NCBI GenBank assembly: GCA_001414345.1
Contig: LLCB01000023.1
Span: 186,001 to 250,000 of the forward strand
Direction: 5' to 3'
Source of the DNA: Hymenoscyphus infarciens
Lineage: Eukaryota; Ascomycota; Leotiomycetes; Helotiales; Helotiaceae
Length of the DNA stretch: 64,000 nucleotides
Made by a program: the position numbers and the translations under genes. Positions 22,118 through 32,983 of the stretch are shown here, piece after piece. The notes below the pieces were generated by a model. That model had not been told where the DNA came from. It searched no databases and saw only the letters and a program-made list of their open reading frames with translations. Within the stretch, counting starts at the first letter, position 1, and each line of letters opens with the position of its first letter.

Positions 22118-22206
22118 TGATCAGGCTGGGGCTCGATCCCAGGACCTTCTCGGTTTTGATATTAACAATGTTAACGAGATGTGATAACCAACTACACCAC
22201 CCGACC
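22118..22206 (-). tRNA. tRNA-Val (anticodon AAC) with 15-nt intron
   Basis: The minus strand folds as a tRNA. Acceptor stem GGTCGGG pairs with CCTGATC (two G-T wobbles) with discriminator A. The anticodon stem TCTCG/CGAGA encloses loop TTAACAC with anticodon AAC. The T-arm has GGTCCTGGGATCGAGCCCC with the usual TCGA-type loop. The anticodon loop is interrupted one base 3' of the anticodon by a 15-nt AT-rich insert, the canonical position for nuclear tRNA introns. Total length is 89 nt; the mature tRNA would be 74 nt before CCA addition. Confidence 0.9.
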
Positions 22207-22621
22207 TTTGTTGTGCTTTTGATGTTTAGCTTTTTACTATTTTTTTAAATGAGAGGATAAAAAATGGGGAGGGAATTCTTTTTGCAAGTGTTGCCGAATA
22301 TAAGCCGAAGTGAGCTGAGCTCCCTGCAACGCATACAACCCAACGCAAACCAGAAAAAAACTTTACTTAGTCGATTATCAAGTTACATAGGATACTCCGC
22401 ATCTACTTCCATTTTTCTTATATTTTTGCGATTTTTCTACGCTGAGTTATTCTACCTTGCAGGTCTTCGTAGGGTCGCTACTTCTGCCATTCATCTTATC
22501 CACCTGGAGGTAGCTCCTTTTGATTGTGTTCCAACACCCCAAAATGCATCTTCAACACTTTCAGTCATCTAACTACAGCCCTTGAATAATCTGAGTGACT
22601 ACATGGCATAACGAGGTTACT
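22207..22621. other. Intergenic, nothing recognised
   Basis: A poly-T run follows the tRNA 5' side on the plus strand. The short ORFs here show no recognisable protein. Confidence 0.4.
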
Positions 22622-23144
22622 CTAAGTTTCTTCTTTTGCTTGCTCTCTTTTTCCTCTCATCTTCTTCCTCTTCCTCTTCTCCATCTTCATCTTCATCTTC
22701 ATCATCTCCTCCTCTTTAGGTTTGGGCTTTCCACCAGAACCGTTATCTTCTCCGCCGTCTGAATTGTCAGTATTCTCAACGCCATATCCGGTCTCTGTTC
22801 CCATCTTAGGTACGTCGGAGAGCTTCAAGGGTATCTGGATCGAGGGATTCCAGATCCAGATCCGAATCCTGATCTGAACACGAAAGGACACTACTACCAC
22901 TAGAAGACTCACCCTCGGACTCACTGGTATCAGCGATACCTCCGTCATGATACCCCTCAGGAGGTTTACTTTCCAGAATCGAAATAAGCTTTGTTAACTC
23001 CCCAAGGGCGTCATCCACGTCCCGTACCCAGTTTTCTGGACCCTTATACTGTTCAGTACCTTTTGTTATTGTAAGATCATCGTCTATACTGAAGCCTGTA
23101 ACCCCACTTCTAATCTCACGAATTTTCTCAGCAGCTCTCATCAT
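22622..23144 (-). pseudogene. Broken acidic/lysine-rich ORF of unknown function
   Basis: Two overlapping minus-strand frames look like one protein split by a frame change. The first (from 23144) begins MMRAAEKIREIRSGVTGFSI and continues through an acidic Ser/Asp-rich stretch; it stops near 22806. The second continues to 22622 with a low-complexity Lys/Met/Glu tail (KMKMKMEKRKRKKMRGKRE). No splice sites that would join them cleanly were found. No family is recognised. It may be a decayed gene or two chance frames. Confidence 0.3.
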
Positions 23145-23385
23145 TCGTCAGTATATAATGGGTTTCGCTTTCCTCGGTACATCCATTTGATTCATTACAG
23201 TTGTTATTCGCCTTGCCCTCCCAGAAGTCATGTCCCTTCTGGTGAGGGAAAAGCCAGCTCCCAAGCCACCTCCAAACTCGCGAATTGAAGAGGAAACATC
23301 ATCCACGACTGAAGAAAAATCTCACCCCAAAAAGCTCAACCCAAGAAACCCAATCCAAAAGCTATAATTAAAAATCCCATCGATG

Positions 23386-25381
23386 TCGATATCATCGTCA
23401 TTTTCCACGGTCTCCGAATTGCCGCACAGAGACCCGGAGAGGCAGAATACGAACGTTCAGTCGCAAGTTCAAATCTCATACACGGCTTCACAAGACCTAC
23501 TTGTGTCGTTCAGCCAGAGAATGCAGTTCAAGTCCAGGATGTGGTTAAACATGCGAAATCCTAAGGCCTGGGCATCACAGTCAAGGGTGGTGGCCATTCG
23601 TTCTCGGGAGCGTGGTCGACTGATGAGGATATATTACTAGACATGTGCCAGATGAACAGAGCCCATTTGGATATGGACGAGCGGATTATGACTGTGGAGG
23701 GGGGTACACTGTGGTGTGATGCTTATAGGCAGTTGGTTAATGGGCGCGCCATGACGGCTAGGTCGTTAATGGTGGGCGATGTCCCATTGTTGGCGTATGT
23801 GGACTCCTTCTTTCTGGAGGCCTTGGTCCATTTGGGAGAAGTCTTGGGATGGGGTGCGATGAAGTGGGAGAAATAAGCATTGTTACCGCCAACGGTGAAC
23901 TCGTTATTGTCTCAAACACCGATCCTCTAGAGTCAGAAAAAGGCAAGCTATTTTGGGCCCTTTGTGGTGCTGTAGGAGGTAACTCTTTCGGTGTGGTGGT
24001 TGAGATGAAGTTGGAGGTTCTAAAGCTACGGAGCGAGGTGGTTACCGGTGGAAGATACACTTGGTTTCCGGATCTGGGAACTAAAATAGAGAGGCAAGAA
24101 CTTATCAATATGAAGAAGCACTTTTATACGACGAACTGGCAGGATGAAATGAGTGTGGATAGTACTTGGATAAGCGACCTTGACGTGCAGATTGGAGCTT
24201 TTGGACTCCGCGATACTCTTGTATGTAAAACAAACCAATACTCCAACCCTCAAGGTCGACCGAGAACCCCCACCAGGGATGTGGTTGTATGTGGCGGTCA
24301 TGGCATTTTGAGAAACTGATTAACGGAGACCAACTGAGTTTCTCACATTGTCCATGTTTTCACTGACCGCCACCAATGGCTACACGCATTCGTTTCCGAA
24401 GTTCCCAAAGCAAAACAAAAAACCCGTTTCACACGGCTTCTCCAAATAATTTGAAAACTAATCCAAGTATTTTGTAGTATTACGATGGCAGCGAAGAGGA
24501 CTTCATAGAACAAGTCGACCATTCAATAAAAAATGACATGCTAAGATATCAAGTCAAACGTAGAATCGACCCGATTCTTCCACAAATCTCTTCTCGCCCA
24601 ATGGGACGAAGAAACCAATTTTTTTTCCCCTACGAACCCCACCTGGAGGCTTTACGCATCGCTTGTTCTCAAAAATGACGCACGCACAATAGGCAACGTC
24701 CTCCCCATCATCCCGCGAGAATTGGAACACTGGAAGAGGGAATTTGCGACAGAAAAGAACGCCTTGTGCCAAGTTGCTTTCATCAGTGGCGGGGGCCAGA
24801 TGAATCGAGAGAACCCAGCTTGTTGTCTCCTTTGGCGTGAGGGTACTTATTACGTATTTGTGATGCTGGTGTGGAAAGATAAGTGGATAGAGAAATATAT
24901 GAGAGCCTTGTATCAAAGAACCACGGACGCCCTGAGGCCATGGTCTATTGATTCAAACGCAGTTCATACCAACTTTCCTGAACTATCACTAGCACCAGAC
25001 CGCCATGAACGAGCATGGTATGGCAAGAATCTCCCTAAACTGAGGGAGGTCAAACGGACCTGGGATCCCGATAACTACTTTGATCGGGAGCAAGGTATTA
25101 AACCTCGTTCTCCCAAGCGTAAGAAGTCTTTCGACGGTCAAGCGTTCGGTGTAAATGTAAAGAAGGCTGGGAAAGAGACCGAAGAAGATGAAACAGACAA
25201 GGTCGCATCACAGCAGTGGGATAACCATCGTCGGCCCCCAGTCACAGATTGGGTGAACCTGCATGGCATTCCGTACTGGTGGTGGGTGGCATGGCTCCGC
25301 AGAGGAACTTTCGCTTCGCCTGGATTCCCTTCGTCGCCATTTATGTTAAATTCAAGACGAGGTTCTAATGGTTGGGGATGA
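23386..25381 (+). pseudogene. FAD-linked (berberine-bridge type) oxidoreductase pseudogene
   Basis: Recognisable pieces of a FAD_binding_4/BBE oxidoreductase occur in order but in different frames. They are VVQPENAVQVQDVVKHAKS and, after an in-frame TAA, GLGITVKGGGHSFSGAWS (FAD-binding), MTVEGGTLWCDAYRQLV, then in another frame GVCGLLLSGGLGPFGRSLGM and VGEISIVTANGELVIVSNTD. The C-terminal BBE segment (REVKRTWDPDNYFDREQGIK) lies near 25050-25110. Lesions seen: TAA at the codon after KHAKS near 23562, a one-base loss near 23780, and a frame change near 24308. An intact enzyme would oxidise a substrate with covalently bound FAD and often sits in secondary-metabolite clusters; this copy cannot encode one without repair. 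Confidence 0.8.
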
Positions 25382-25851
25382 ATGAATCTGGGATGTAAAG
25401 ACGAGAGAATAATGGGATGTAATAATGGGATGACATTATGAATGAGGACTTATAACTGTAGGAACAGCTGTCCAAGCTTGTATTGAGAGACTTGTGTTCT
25501 TGAATTAGAATTTTGATAGAAGAAATTTCGAAAAGGCCCTTTTTTCGACGTTTATAGTGCCGAGCAGGTACCTGATAGAAATCTCTTCGCTTGGGTTCAA
25601 GTGTCATTGAGCAAAAAGCAAGAGGTTTGCCATTTTCCCTATAGAATTACCCCGCCCACTTAGAATTGTATGGCATTTCTGAGCATAGAATAAAGTGGCT
25701 AGCATGGGCTTGAAGTCGCAAATCAACAACCAATAAGATATTTCGAGAGAAAACAGCAGCAGGGAGCAATTGACAAGTTGAAATTTGGGACATTTTTGAT
25801 ATAAACGCCGAGCAATGCAACACCAGAACACCACTAAAGTACAAGCCCAAA
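25382..25851. other. Intergenic, nothing recognised
   Basis: Between the oxidoreductase pseudogene and the 3' end of prefoldin 6. No coding signal. Confidence 0.4.
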
Positions 25852-26457
25852 TTAAGCTGCTACTTGCTGCTGAGGACCTTGACCCTGTGGTTGTGCCTCT
25901 GACTGTGCCTGGATAATCTACTCCCCATTAGCTTTTACAGCCCATGGTAGTAATAAATCAAGAAAATAACTTACCTGCGCTCTAACAGCATCACTCTTAT
26001 CCTCCGTATCCTTGATCTGCTTCTCTACCCTCTTGCTACCCGAAATCAGCATTTCTCCAAAGTTCGAGGCAAGACGTAGGGCGTACATCTCATTCTCGAT
26101 ATATTCCAATCTTCCATCAACCGCCAGGACCGCCTCAGTCTTGTCCTGCTTCAACAACACCGGTCCCACCATCTTGTAGATATTCGCATCATCTTTCAGT
26201 CCCGAGAATTCCTACGTTTCCCTCTTAGCTCGCGCGTCTCATGGCTTCGGTGGGTGTGTAGCCTCGAACCTTCTGTACCGCTCGGTTTTCTTGTTGTTGC
26301 GACTCGAGTTTTTGTCGCGAGTTGACGTAGTTTTGTAATTCTTTTGCGCATATTAGAAGCATGTAATGAATGGGGTGTATATGAAAGGCGATATACCCTG
26401 TTGAGCGGCTTGATAATCAGCACTTAGTGCCTGCAGACGTTGCTGGATTTCTGCCAT
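25852..26457 (-). CDS. Prefoldin subunit 6
   Basis: Four exons (26397-26457, 26270-26340, 25975-26211, 25852-25917) give 144 aa, close to the usual ~115-130. Prefoldin is a cytosolic hexameric chaperone that passes unfolded actin and tubulin to CCT. The spliced protein has the beta-type layout: an N-terminal coiled coil (MAEIQQRLQALSADYQAAQQ then ELQNYVNSRQKLESQQQENR), the beta-hairpin region (ANIYKMVGPVLLKQDKTEA), and the C-terminal coiled coil (YIENEMYALR, GSKRVEKQIKDTEDKSDAVR). A Gln-rich tail follows (QAQSEAQPQGQGPQQQ). Every exon has standard donor and acceptor signals and all lengths are in phase. It is transcribed divergently from VPS4. Confidence 0.9.
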
Positions 26458-27026
26458 TATGGTGGTGGGGTGAAAGTTTGAGGGGAAAAGGAAGGAATAG
26501 AAATCACGTAAACTCCGAGACTGTAGGAGAAGAAAGAATAACAAACAGGAAAGTTGTCAAAGTGCTTCAGATCAACAAGGCGACGTGCAAACTATTTAGA
26601 TGTCGTTCACTAGCGCCGTTGCTGGCCCTCTTCGCGGGGCAAGGCGAGGCAGCGAATAGCCACCAACCGAAGAATAGTTACTCCGTCATAAACAACCCCC
26701 CGGGTCGCTCTTCAAAGTCTTCCCCTCCAACAAAACAGCGCACACTTTCTGGCTGTGTTTCGCAGACCTTCGAACATTCGTCGGGATAGAAGATACTCGC
26801 CGGTTAGTTCATCAACAAGCCCACCTTCGTTACCACGCTTCTCTGCGAAACAGCGGTGCCCCTTCACCCTCAGGTCTAGGCCGCGCATACACCCAGGTAT
26901 CTAGTGAAGAACCTACTGGACCTTTGCTCCACCCGATTTCCTCATATCGCACTCGTAGAATCGCGACACCTCCCGTCTGCCTCTCGCCATCTCCCACCTC
27001 CTCGAAACGATTACCCCACCATCACC
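26458..27026. promoter_or_regulatory. Divergent promoter region of prefoldin 6 and VPS4
   Basis: A 569-bp gap between the two start codons. No protein-coding signal; it must hold both 5' leaders and promoters. No specific element identified. Confidence 0.5.
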
Positions 27027-28434
27027 ATGTCGAATACCGACTTCCTCGGCCGCGCAATAGAAGTGGTCAAGAAAGCAATCGAAGCCGACACGGCAGCCGA
27101 ATATGAGAAAGCCTACCAGCTCTACTACCAATCCCTCGAGCTGTTCATGCTAGCACTAAAATGGGAGAAGAATACCAAATCCAAGGAGATGATAAGGTCC
27201 AAAGCAGGCGAATACATGGAACGAGCCGAGAAGTTAAAAACACATCTAGACACCGATGGAGGGAAGAAGAAACCCGGTATGGTGGGCGCGAATGGGACAT
27301 CTACTGCGGGAGGGGCAAAGGGGAAGGAGGATGGGGAAGAGCAGGATGCCGATAGCAAGAAGTTGAGGAATGCGCTTGCGGGCGCGATTTTGCAGGATAA
27401 GCCTAATATTCGGTGGGAAGATGTTGCGGGTTTGGAGCAGGCTAAGGAGGCGCTGAAAGAAGCTGTGGTTTTGCCTATAAAATTTCCGCATCTTTTTACG
27501 GGGAAGAGACAACCTTGGAAGGGAATTTTGTTATATGGACCTCCTGGAACGGGAAAGAGTTATTTGGCGAAGGCGGTCGCTACGGAGGCGAACAGTACAT
27601 TTTTCAGCGTCAGCAGTTCGGATTTGGTTAGCAAGTGGATGGGAGAGTCTGAAAGGTTCGTCCTATCATTTCCGCGCATACGAACCTGGCTAACATTTGC
27701 ACAGATTAGTCAAACAACTATTCGCTATGGCACGAGAAAACAAACCATCAATTATCTTTATTGACGAAATCGATGCTCTCTGTGGTCCTCGAGGAGAAGG
27801 AGAATCAGAAGCCTCTCGGCGTATCAAGACCGAAATGCTGGTACAAATGGACGGTGTAGGTCGAGACAGTAAAGGCGTCCTAGTTTTAGGAGCAACCAAT
27901 ATTCCCTGGCAACTAGATGCTGCCATCCGCCGTCGATTCCAACGTCGAGTCCACATCTCACTTCCTGATGCGGCAGCTCGAACAACCATGTTTGAGATTT
28001 CTGTCGGTACAACACCATGTGACCTCACTAAAGCGGATTACAAGAAATTGGGAGAACTGAGTGAAGGTTATTCAGGTAGTGATATCAGTATCGCGGTTCA
28101 GGATGCTCTTATGCAACCCGTGCGGTTGATTCAAATGGCTACACATTACAAGAAAGTAAGTGTTGCGTTACACTCCACCAAACAAAACTCCAGACTAACA
28201 AAATTGCAGGTCATGGATGAAGGCCAAGAGAAACTCACCCCATGTTCGCCTGGCGACGCAGGAGCAATGGAGATGAATTGGACAGAAGTCGATGCCGAAA
28301 AACTTCTCGAACCACCTTTGACGCTGAGAGATTTCGAAAAGGCTGTTAAAGGTGCTAGACCAACCGTTTCGCAGGAGGACATCAAGCGCAGTAAGGAATG
28401 GACGGAAGAGTTTGGTAGTGAGGGTTCATTATAA
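27027..28434 (+). CDS. VPS4: VPS4 AAA-ATPase of the ESCRT pathway
   Basis: Three exons (27027-27655, 27705-28155, 28210-28434) give 434 aa (yeast Vps4 has 437). The MIT domain occupies residues ~1-75 ([20 protein letters not shown]), followed by a Gly/Lys linker. The AAA core carries Walker A GPPGTGKS with Lys177 and Walker B IIFIDEID with Glu231. Arginine-finger sequence [13 protein letters not shown] is present, and the C-terminal helix ends [15 protein letters not shown]. The protein disassembles ESCRT-III on endosomes and in other membrane-scission events. Both introns split family-conserved sequence (SER/LVKQLF and HYKK/VMDEG), so the splice sites are firm. Confidence 0.96.
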
Positions 28435-28849
28435 TTTACATGATATATGACAACCTATAAATCACATTCGGCATAGGAGTATTGCGAGTAATTCGGTATG
28501 GCGTTATTACAGGAGTTTAAGAGCTTCTTGGCATCATGTATTCGAAGTTCAAGAGAGGAGCAAGTAGACCTCTAATCACATAAATCACAGCAACCTCGCT
28601 GAACGTTTCCTCACACGAATGACATTAGTGACTTTATCAAAATGACATTTCAAGAGTTTTTATTTGCTAGGTCCGTATCTACCAGTCATGAACGTCCGAA
28701 CATGAATGCTAGAAGAAAAGGTGATCATTTTTTTCCGAAACGCCACATTTATTCAACACAGACCAAAGAAGCAAGAAGCCAACACCATGCAAGTAACCCC
28801 ACCCAGATGTACACATTAGAAAACCCAAACGCCAGACTAGCTCTTATGC
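28435..28849. other. Convergent intergenic region
   Basis: Between the VPS4 and NOP56 3' ends. No gene recognised; probably 3' UTRs. Confidence 0.5.
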
Positions 28850-30462
28850 TTAATCTGAGTCGGAAGCTTCTTTCTTGGACTTCTTCTTCTTCTTCTCGAC
28901 TACCTCTGCATCACCGTTGACTTCACTGTGCCTTCTCTTCTTCTCCTTCTTGCCATCCTTGTCTTTGGATTTCTCCTTCTTGACTTTCTTTGCTGGTGTG
29001 ATATCGGTCATTTCTGCGTCTACTGGTTCTTCAATTTGGATATCGCCTAGAACAGCATCCATTGCTGATTTCTATTTTTGAATTAGTTGCAATTCTTGTA
29101 CCGCCTAGTAGAATCAGCTTACCATAGCATCCTCATTTTTCGTTGGTGCTGCGCCAGTTGCGTAGAATGCTAGTCTCTCCTCAACTTGCTTCTTTAAAGC
29201 CTCTCCGAATTTTGTGGATGGCTCCTCAGAGAAGTTATCGATTCTGCTTGCAATACTGCACTTGTTTGCCAAAAATCTGGAGATACGACCCTTGTTCTTT
29301 GCTCCGGCACGTCCAATGAAGCTGGAGTGGTAAATTAAACCATATTTTGGAGTGTTTCCCTTGGTCTTCAAGGCTCTGAAAAGTGCTTTCTCGGCACCAA
29401 GAATTTGGACAGTAGATGCGGGGTATTTGGAGAGGTTGGTAAGGGATCCGGCGTGTGAGATGAGTCTGGCCGCGACAACTTCTCCAATCAACGAGGCCAA
29501 GTTGGGTGCAACAATTGCCATCTTGTTGACGAGGTATTGGAAGAGAGATCTTCTGTACTCAGCGAGCTTAACAACACGGTTTGCGAATGCTGAAACATTT
29601 TCCATATCTGTTTCTGAGATTTCCTGACCCATGGATACACGAGCAGCATCAATGATTGCTTGCGCAATGTCTCCATCATCGTTAACAATTGCAGCGATAT
29701 CGTGTAATGATTCCTGGGACAAAGTGTGCTTATCACCAATGGCTAAAGCAAGCTTTGCGTAGGTGTGGTTGTCTGACACTATGCGGATGAGTTCCGGGAA
29801 ATGCCATCCGTACCATTCTCTAACACGCATGGAGAAGGTGTTTACGGCTTTGTCGAGGTGATCCAAGGTCGCGATGGCCTGGATGATGTGGTTGTCGTTT
29901 TTCTGGACAGAGAACTTGACCTTAGCACGAGAGTATGCGTGACCAAGACCGAGTTGCGCTCTCTCGACATCCCCTTCTTGAAGACCCTTAAGCAACTTCC
30001 CCGCATGGAATCTGACCCCACGAAGTAAATCGGCGACTACCTCGGAGGTTTCACCAGTCTCGCACTCGACACCAGGGAAAGAAGCCTTGATGCTACCTGC
30101 CAAATTCTTATCCGAAACACCTAGCACAATCTTCTTCTTCTTGGATGGTTTTGGGAGGTTGAGCTCGAGGTTTGATCGCAAGTATTCGGACAAGACACCT
30201 TCGGAGACTAAGTTGATATTTTCGAGAGCTTCGGCAGCTCCTCTGAGCGGGGTGTTAGTCCTCTTCTTTTGCAGCGGAAATCTTATGTGTACCTGTATGG
30301 CGCAAAGTTGACGAGCTTGACCATCTTTCCAAACTTAGCAAGATCCAAAGTCGCATCTTGGACCTCCTTCAATCGGTTTCCGATTGCATCGCCTTGGTTA
30401 ACGACCTCGAAAATGGCGTACCCCACCGAGCTCTCGTGGAGCAGATAATTGATGTCTGCCAT
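28850..30462 (-). CDS. NOP56: NOP56, box C/D snoRNP core protein
   Basis: Three exons (30293-30462, 29123-30242, 28850-29071) give 503 aa (yeast Nop56 has 504). It acts in the nucleolus in box C/D snoRNPs that guide rRNA 2'-O-methylation. The start [20 protein letters not shown] is the typical N-terminal domain. The coiled-coil and NOP domain follow: [100 protein letters not shown] and [10 protein letters not shown]. The tail is the usual KKE/KKD-rich extension ([20 protein letters not shown]). NOP56 is preferred over NOP58 on the N-terminal sequence and the SSFIGRA segment. Confidence 0.95.
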
Positions 30463-31369
30463 TTCGACAAGCTCTAGAGATTCCCCTTTTATTCGCAAAA
30501 GGTGCAGCGCACGAGCTGACAAGACTTATACTCGATTGGCGTTGCGACGTTGTGGGTGGTCCTGTCAGAGCTTCAATAAATTTCACGAACCTTTTTTTCT
30601 CAGCGATTGGAAAAGTTTCCACAACGCTATCCCAAAACGGTTAGGCTATCATGCACGTGATTTAATACCTCTTATCTCAGTTATGGAAAGATTAGTTGAG
30701 TGTTTCTGCTTGATATGGTATCTACGCTTCTCAAGTAAAAGAAAAAATGGTCCTTGTCAGGCCCTGCTTTGAGAACTAAAGTACCCGGGTACCAGGGGCA
30801 GTAGATACTTCAGGTTAGTACCTGCCTCTCCTTTATAGAGCGTTTGAGGTGAACTTAAACAAAGTATCCTAAATAGTTGGAACAATTTAAAATCAGCCTA
30901 GATATTTGTAATTCCGAGCTTTAATTATCCTAGAATCTCTCAGAAAGTTCGAACAACGAGAGGTTTAGAGGGTATTCACTGCCGCTTTTATTGTCCACCG
31001 GTTCAGGCAGTCCGACCTCGAATGAATAGGAAACACTAACAGAAGGTCATATGCTTTGATTATTTATTATTTTAAGCTGCGTTATTTTATTCTTCTTAAA
31101 AGAGAGCAGTCTATGAATAAGCCACCTAGGTATAGATTTCAATAAGGCTCATTCACTCAGTCAGCGGTCACTCCCTCGCCACTCCCGAGGCGAGTCATCC
31201 ACCTTGAAAGAGTTACAAGTACTGTACCGCCTCAAGCCTGGGAGCTGAACACCAACAACCAAGAATTATGAGTGCTCTCCCAGTGCAACCTTGCACTTCA
31301 AAGTAAGTTATATCAGCCCGCGAAAACAAAAACACTGCAGTTGCCTAACAAATCCCAGAGCCGGTCCCC
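30463..31369. other. Divergent intergenic region with a small TIR element
   Basis: Between the NOP56 and NYN-protein start codons. A MITE-like element occupies 30793-30988. No other gene. Confidence 0.5.
30793..30988. mobile_element. MITE-like element, diverged copy (~196 bp)
   Basis: Contains gatacttcaggttagtacctgcc, aaagtatcctaaatagttgga and the right end cactgccgctttta, matching the copies at 38457 and 39118 in order. TA flanks both ends. The left inverted repeat is degraded (ccaggggcagtagata against aaagcggccgtacata). Confidence 0.65.
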
Positions 31370-32983
31370 ATGGATCAAAACGCCCGCCACCCACCTGAAC
31401 TGGGGAACCTCGATGCAGTCCTCAGGTTCCTACATAATTACTCGCATACACCCGCCGCCCCCTCAGTCGATGCTGAATTAGCAGTTGCTGATATCGATAT
31501 TGACCCTTCAAACTATGATCCTACTACAAGCAAGCCGACTTCATTGGGGGACTTCAATCGGTGTTGGGAGTTCCTCGGCCGCCCTCAAGATGCAGCCCCC
31601 CGAAAGCGACACGAATCCATTGGCTCTTCCTCCACCTCCTCCTTGTCTGGACTGTCCCCAGTATCGACACCACAGTCATCAGCGCCAGAAGACGAAGACG
31701 AAGCGGACAAGGCTGTTGCTCCAAATGCGACACTAAAATCGAATTTGGGGTCTCGCGAAGGTGAGGACTTCGACAAATTTATATTGAAAGTAAAAGAGGT
31801 TCGTTGGGAGGATCAGGCTATCGTTGGCCCCGATATACCAAAACGAAGCAAAACGACGGAGCCCTCTTCGCAGCAGGAAACGGATACAGAAATTCGATAT
31901 AGTTTGAGGAGTGGCAAGAAAGTCAAATCCAATAAGAAAAGCGGACAAGACCAAGTTATAAAATCACAAAATACAAAGAGTAGGAAGAATGGTCTTGTCA
32001 CTTTAGAAAAGCCATACAAGCCGGGACTAGTCAACCTTCCCCAATTTCTACCATATCCACCTACCTATCTCGACCCTCTAACTATACGCCCTAAGCTCAC
32101 CCTCACATTTCTGGAAAAGAAAGCCCGTCTCATCAAAAAGCTAAAGAGAAGAGGACTAATCTCTCCTGATACGAATCACGCGGACACACTACCAAAGAAG
32201 GAAAGAAGGATTCAAGCGGATGGGATCCACGTATTCATAGACTTCTCAAATATCCATATTGGTTTCTTTCAACAGGTGAAGAAAGATCGCCAAATCCCTC
32301 TTCGCCAGTACACAAGAATGCCTCCAATTTCGTTCCAAACCCTATCCTTTATCCTCGAACGGAACCGCCCAGTAACCCGTCGAGTCCTCGCAGGTTCCTC
32401 CCCCGGTGGACCATCGAGCGACGGCATGGGTAAACTCATAAAAACTAGACTCCCACAAAACCTCCTCGACGCTTCATCCTGCGGGTACGAACTCAATATC
32501 CTCGAGCCGGTCTGGAAAGCAAAGCCGCTCACACCCCATTCCAAAACTAAAGGTGGAAAAGGAAACGGCTACGCAACATCCGGCCACTCGAGCGGTTCTG
32601 ACGCTCCTGTCTTTGCTCAAGGAGCAAGACAAGAACAATGCGTCGACGAAATCTTGCAGATGAAAATGTTGGAATCTCTCGTAGACACCGAGACACCCTC
32701 CACCATGGTCTTAGCCAGCGGCGACGCCGCGGAGGCGGAATACTCTGGTGGATTCCTCAAAACTGTCGAAAGATTTTTGAAGAAAGGATGGAACGTGGAG
32801 GTTCTAGCTTGGTCTGGGGGGTTGAGCATGGAATATCGTAACAAAGAGTTTTTGAAGACTTGGGAGGGGCAGTTTCGGGTTATCGAGCTGGATGATTTTG
32901 CAGAGGAGGTGTTGGCTTTTTATGTCATGCCTTGTCTGGTTGGAGATCAGGAGTTGGGGATTGCTTTTCAGACTTCGAGTTGA
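31370..32983 (+). CDS. NYN-domain (PIN-like ribonuclease fold) protein
   Basis: Single exon, 537 aa. The first ~230 residues are low-complexity with Ser/Pro/Asp/Glu runs and basic patches. The NYN core begins around residue 286 with HVFIDFSNIHIGFFQQVKK, the first acidic motif of NYN/PIN-like nucleases. A second conserved block is MVLASGDAAEAEYSGGFLKT (the T/S-G-D-x-D/E-type motif) followed by FLKKGWNVEVLAW. NYN domains are metal-dependent RNases acting on RNA processing or decay; the substrate here is unknown. A short upstream ATG at 31268 is out of frame with this start, which is the first long in-frame ATG. Confidence 0.82.
   Translation: MDQNARHPPELGNLDAVLRFLHNYSHTPAAPSVDAELAVADIDIDPSNYDPTTSKPTSLGDFNRCWEFLGRPQDAAPRKRHESIGSSSTSSLSGLSPVSTPQSSAPEDEDEADKAVAPNATLKSNLGSREGEDFDKFILKVKEVRWEDQAIVGPDIPKRSKTTEPSSQQETDTEIRYSLRSGKKVKSNKKSGQDQVIKSQNTKSRKNGLVTLEKPYKPGLVNLPQFLPYPPTYLDPLTIRPKLTLTFLEKKARLIKKLKRRGLISPDTNHADTLPKKERRIQADGIHVFIDFSNIHIGFFQQVKKDRQIPLRQYTRMPPISFQTLSFILERNRPVTRRVLAGSSPGGPSSDGMGKLIKTRLPQNLLDASSCGYELNILEPVWKAKPLTPHSKTKGGKGNGYATSGHSSGSDAPVFAQGARQEQCVDEILQMKMLESLVDTETPSTMVLASGDAAEAEYSGGFLKTVERFLKKGWNVEVLAWSGGLSMEYRNKEFLKTWEGQFRVIELDDFAEEVLAFYVMPCLVGDQELGIAFQTSS

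Noticed and set aside
23758..24108. A 116-codon minus-strand ORF
   Set aside because: Antisense to the FAD-binding part of the oxidoreductase pseudogene, whose plus-strand motifs are clear.
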